Positions 63,126 to 64,000 of a stretch of DNA of 64,000 nucleotides are shown here, one piece after another. Source of the stretch: Pseudomonas thivervalensis (GTDB lineage Bacteria > Pseudomonadota > Gammaproteobacteria > Pseudomonadales > Pseudomonadaceae). How positions within the stretch are numbered: the stretch's first letter is position 1; every line of letters begins with the position of its first letter. The translations under genes were made by a program, and so were the position numbers. Under the pieces are notes generated by a model. That model was not told where the DNA came from. It made no database searches and saw nothing but the letters and a program-made list of their open reading frames with translations. The DNA lies in the NCBI RefSeq assembly GCF_001269655.1, contig NZ_LHVE01000006.1, forward strand, positions 62,001-126,000, read 5' to 3'.

Positions 63126-64000
63126 TTACACCCACGGTGCTGCCGGAGTGTGCGCTGAATGATCCGGACGGATCTTGAACCAGATGGCATACATCGCCGG
63201 CAGGAACACCAGCGTCATGATGGTGCCGACGAACGTGCCGCCGATCAGGGTGTAGGCCAGCGTGCCCCAGAACACCGAGTGCGTCAGTGGGATGAAAGCC
63301 AGGATGGCTGCCAGCGCCGTCAGCAGGACCGGACGCGCCCGTTGCACCGTGGCTTCGATGACCGCATGGAAGGGCTCCAGGCCCTCTTGTTTGTTGTGAT
63401 GGATCTGCCCGATCAGGATCAGCGTGTTGCGCATCAGGATGCCCGACAGTGCGATCAAGCCAACCAGGGCGTTGATCCCGAACGGCTGTTGGAAGATCAG
63501 CAACGTCGGCACCACGCCAATCAGGCCAAGGGGTGCGGTGAGAAATACCATGATCATGGCGGAGATCGAACGCACCTGCACGATGATGATCAGCAATGTC
63601 AGGGCCACCATGATCGGCACCAGCGGCACGATTGCCTTGCCGGCCTTGCCCGACTCCTCGATGGCGCCTGCCTGTTCGATCCGGTAGCCGCTTGGCAGGG
63701 TCTCGATGATCGGCTGCAGGGCCTTGCTGATCGCGCTCGAAACGTCCGGTGGCTGCAAGCCTTCGGCAATGTCGCCGCGCACGGTCATGGTCGGGGTCCG
63801 GTCACGACGACGAAGAACCGGGTCCTCCATGCGCACATCGACCTCGCCCACCTGGGACAGTGGAATGCGCTGACCCGCCGCACCCACCAGGGTAAAGCCC
63901 TCGATCCTCGCCGGATCGAGGCGAATGTCACCAGCCGCACGGCCAACCACCTGCACCGAACGGATGTCCTCGCGAACCGTCGTGATCGGTACCCCCGCCA
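63126..64000 (-). CDS. RND efflux transporter permease, C-terminal part (cut by window)
   Basis: The frame is open to the window end, so the N-terminal part lies outside. It ends with the last membrane helices of an AcrB/MexF-like pump: PLVPIMVALTLLIIIVQVRS, FGINALVGLIALSGILMRNT, QRARPVLLTALAAILAFIPL and GTIMTLVFLPAMYAIWFKI. The periplasmic lead-in (RRDRTPTMTVRGDIAEG) fits. Exports small molecules by proton antiport; substrate unknown. Confidence 0.9.
   Translation of the reverse strand, partial: AGVPITTVREDIRSVQVVGRAAGDIRLDPARIEGFTLVGAAGQRIPLSQVGEVDVRMEDPVLRRRDRTPTMTVRGDIAEGLQPPDVSSAISKALQPIIETLPSGYRIEQAGAIEESGKAGKAIVPLVPIMVALTLLIIIVQVRSISAMIMVFLTAPLGLIGVVPTLLIFQQPFGINALVGLIALSGILMRNTLILIGQIHHNKQEGLEPFHAVIEATVQRARPVLLTALAAILAFIPLTHSVFWGTLAYTLIGGTFVGTIMTLVFLPAMYAIWFKIRPDHSAHTPAAPWV

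Overview
The window is chromosomal DNA of a Pseudomonas, most like the P. fluorescens group. The basis is inference from the gene content: pgm, MocR, LysR and AraC regulators, an AprDEF-like type I secretion set with a serralysin-type protease, Pseudomonas-type REP hairpins, high GC, and short ATGA/GTGA overlaps between operon genes. Left flank (1-7415): a 3'-truncated phosphoglucomutase, a MocR-type regulator with an adjacent gene of unknown family, and a zinc-independent alcohol dehydrogenase-like reductase divergent from a LysR regulator. Central accessory island (about 7386-33187): it is bracketed by a 153-bp gap-free direct repeat (125/153 identical by hand count). The repeat begins inside the last nine codons of the LysR gene and continues downstream. 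A third, shorter copy lies mid-island at 19850-19907. Left to right the island carries hxsDBCA, a His-Xaa-Ser peptide-modification cluster with two radical SAM enzymes. It then carries a small unknown protein, a SIR2 + HerA pair (the Nezha-type architecture), an orphan membrane protein, and a helicase + DUF1837-type nuclease pair that matches Hachiman. After the middle repeat come a 1686-residue STAND NTPase with an N-terminal Cap4/DUF4297-like nuclease (Avs-like), a decayed zone with remnants of at least two further genes, and a small HTH protein coupled to an unknown protein behind two inverted repeats. The last block is a PLD-family protein followed by a NACHT NTPase with a C-terminal PD-(D/E)xK-like nuclease. 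No integrase or transposase gene is visible in the island. Parts of it are clearly AT-richer than the flanks (20.2-25.3 kb, 14.8-16 kb). Right flank (33.5-64 kb) is ordinary accessory metabolism. It holds a haloacid dehalogenase-like gene, an APC permease, an AraC regulator, and an aminotransferase plus aldehyde dehydrogenase likely to oxidise an amine. A cytochrome b561 and an outer-membrane porin follow. A long plus-strand run (42.4-51.8 kb) combines DUF6152, an alpha/beta hydrolase, two DUF6644 membrane proteins, DUF6162, a Zn/Mn-type ABC transporter with two substrate-binding proteins (the second has lost predicted His ligands), and a DUF4198 protein. Next come an AcuI/YhdH-type reductase and an SDR. 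The end of the window holds a type I secretion system with a repeat-rich M10 metalloprotease, a KAS-II-like ketosynthase, and the C-terminal part of an RND efflux pump cut by the window edge. The most interesting parts are the PLD + NACHT-nuclease pair, the integrase-free repeat-bounded layout of the island, and the placement of an hxs cluster at its left edge.
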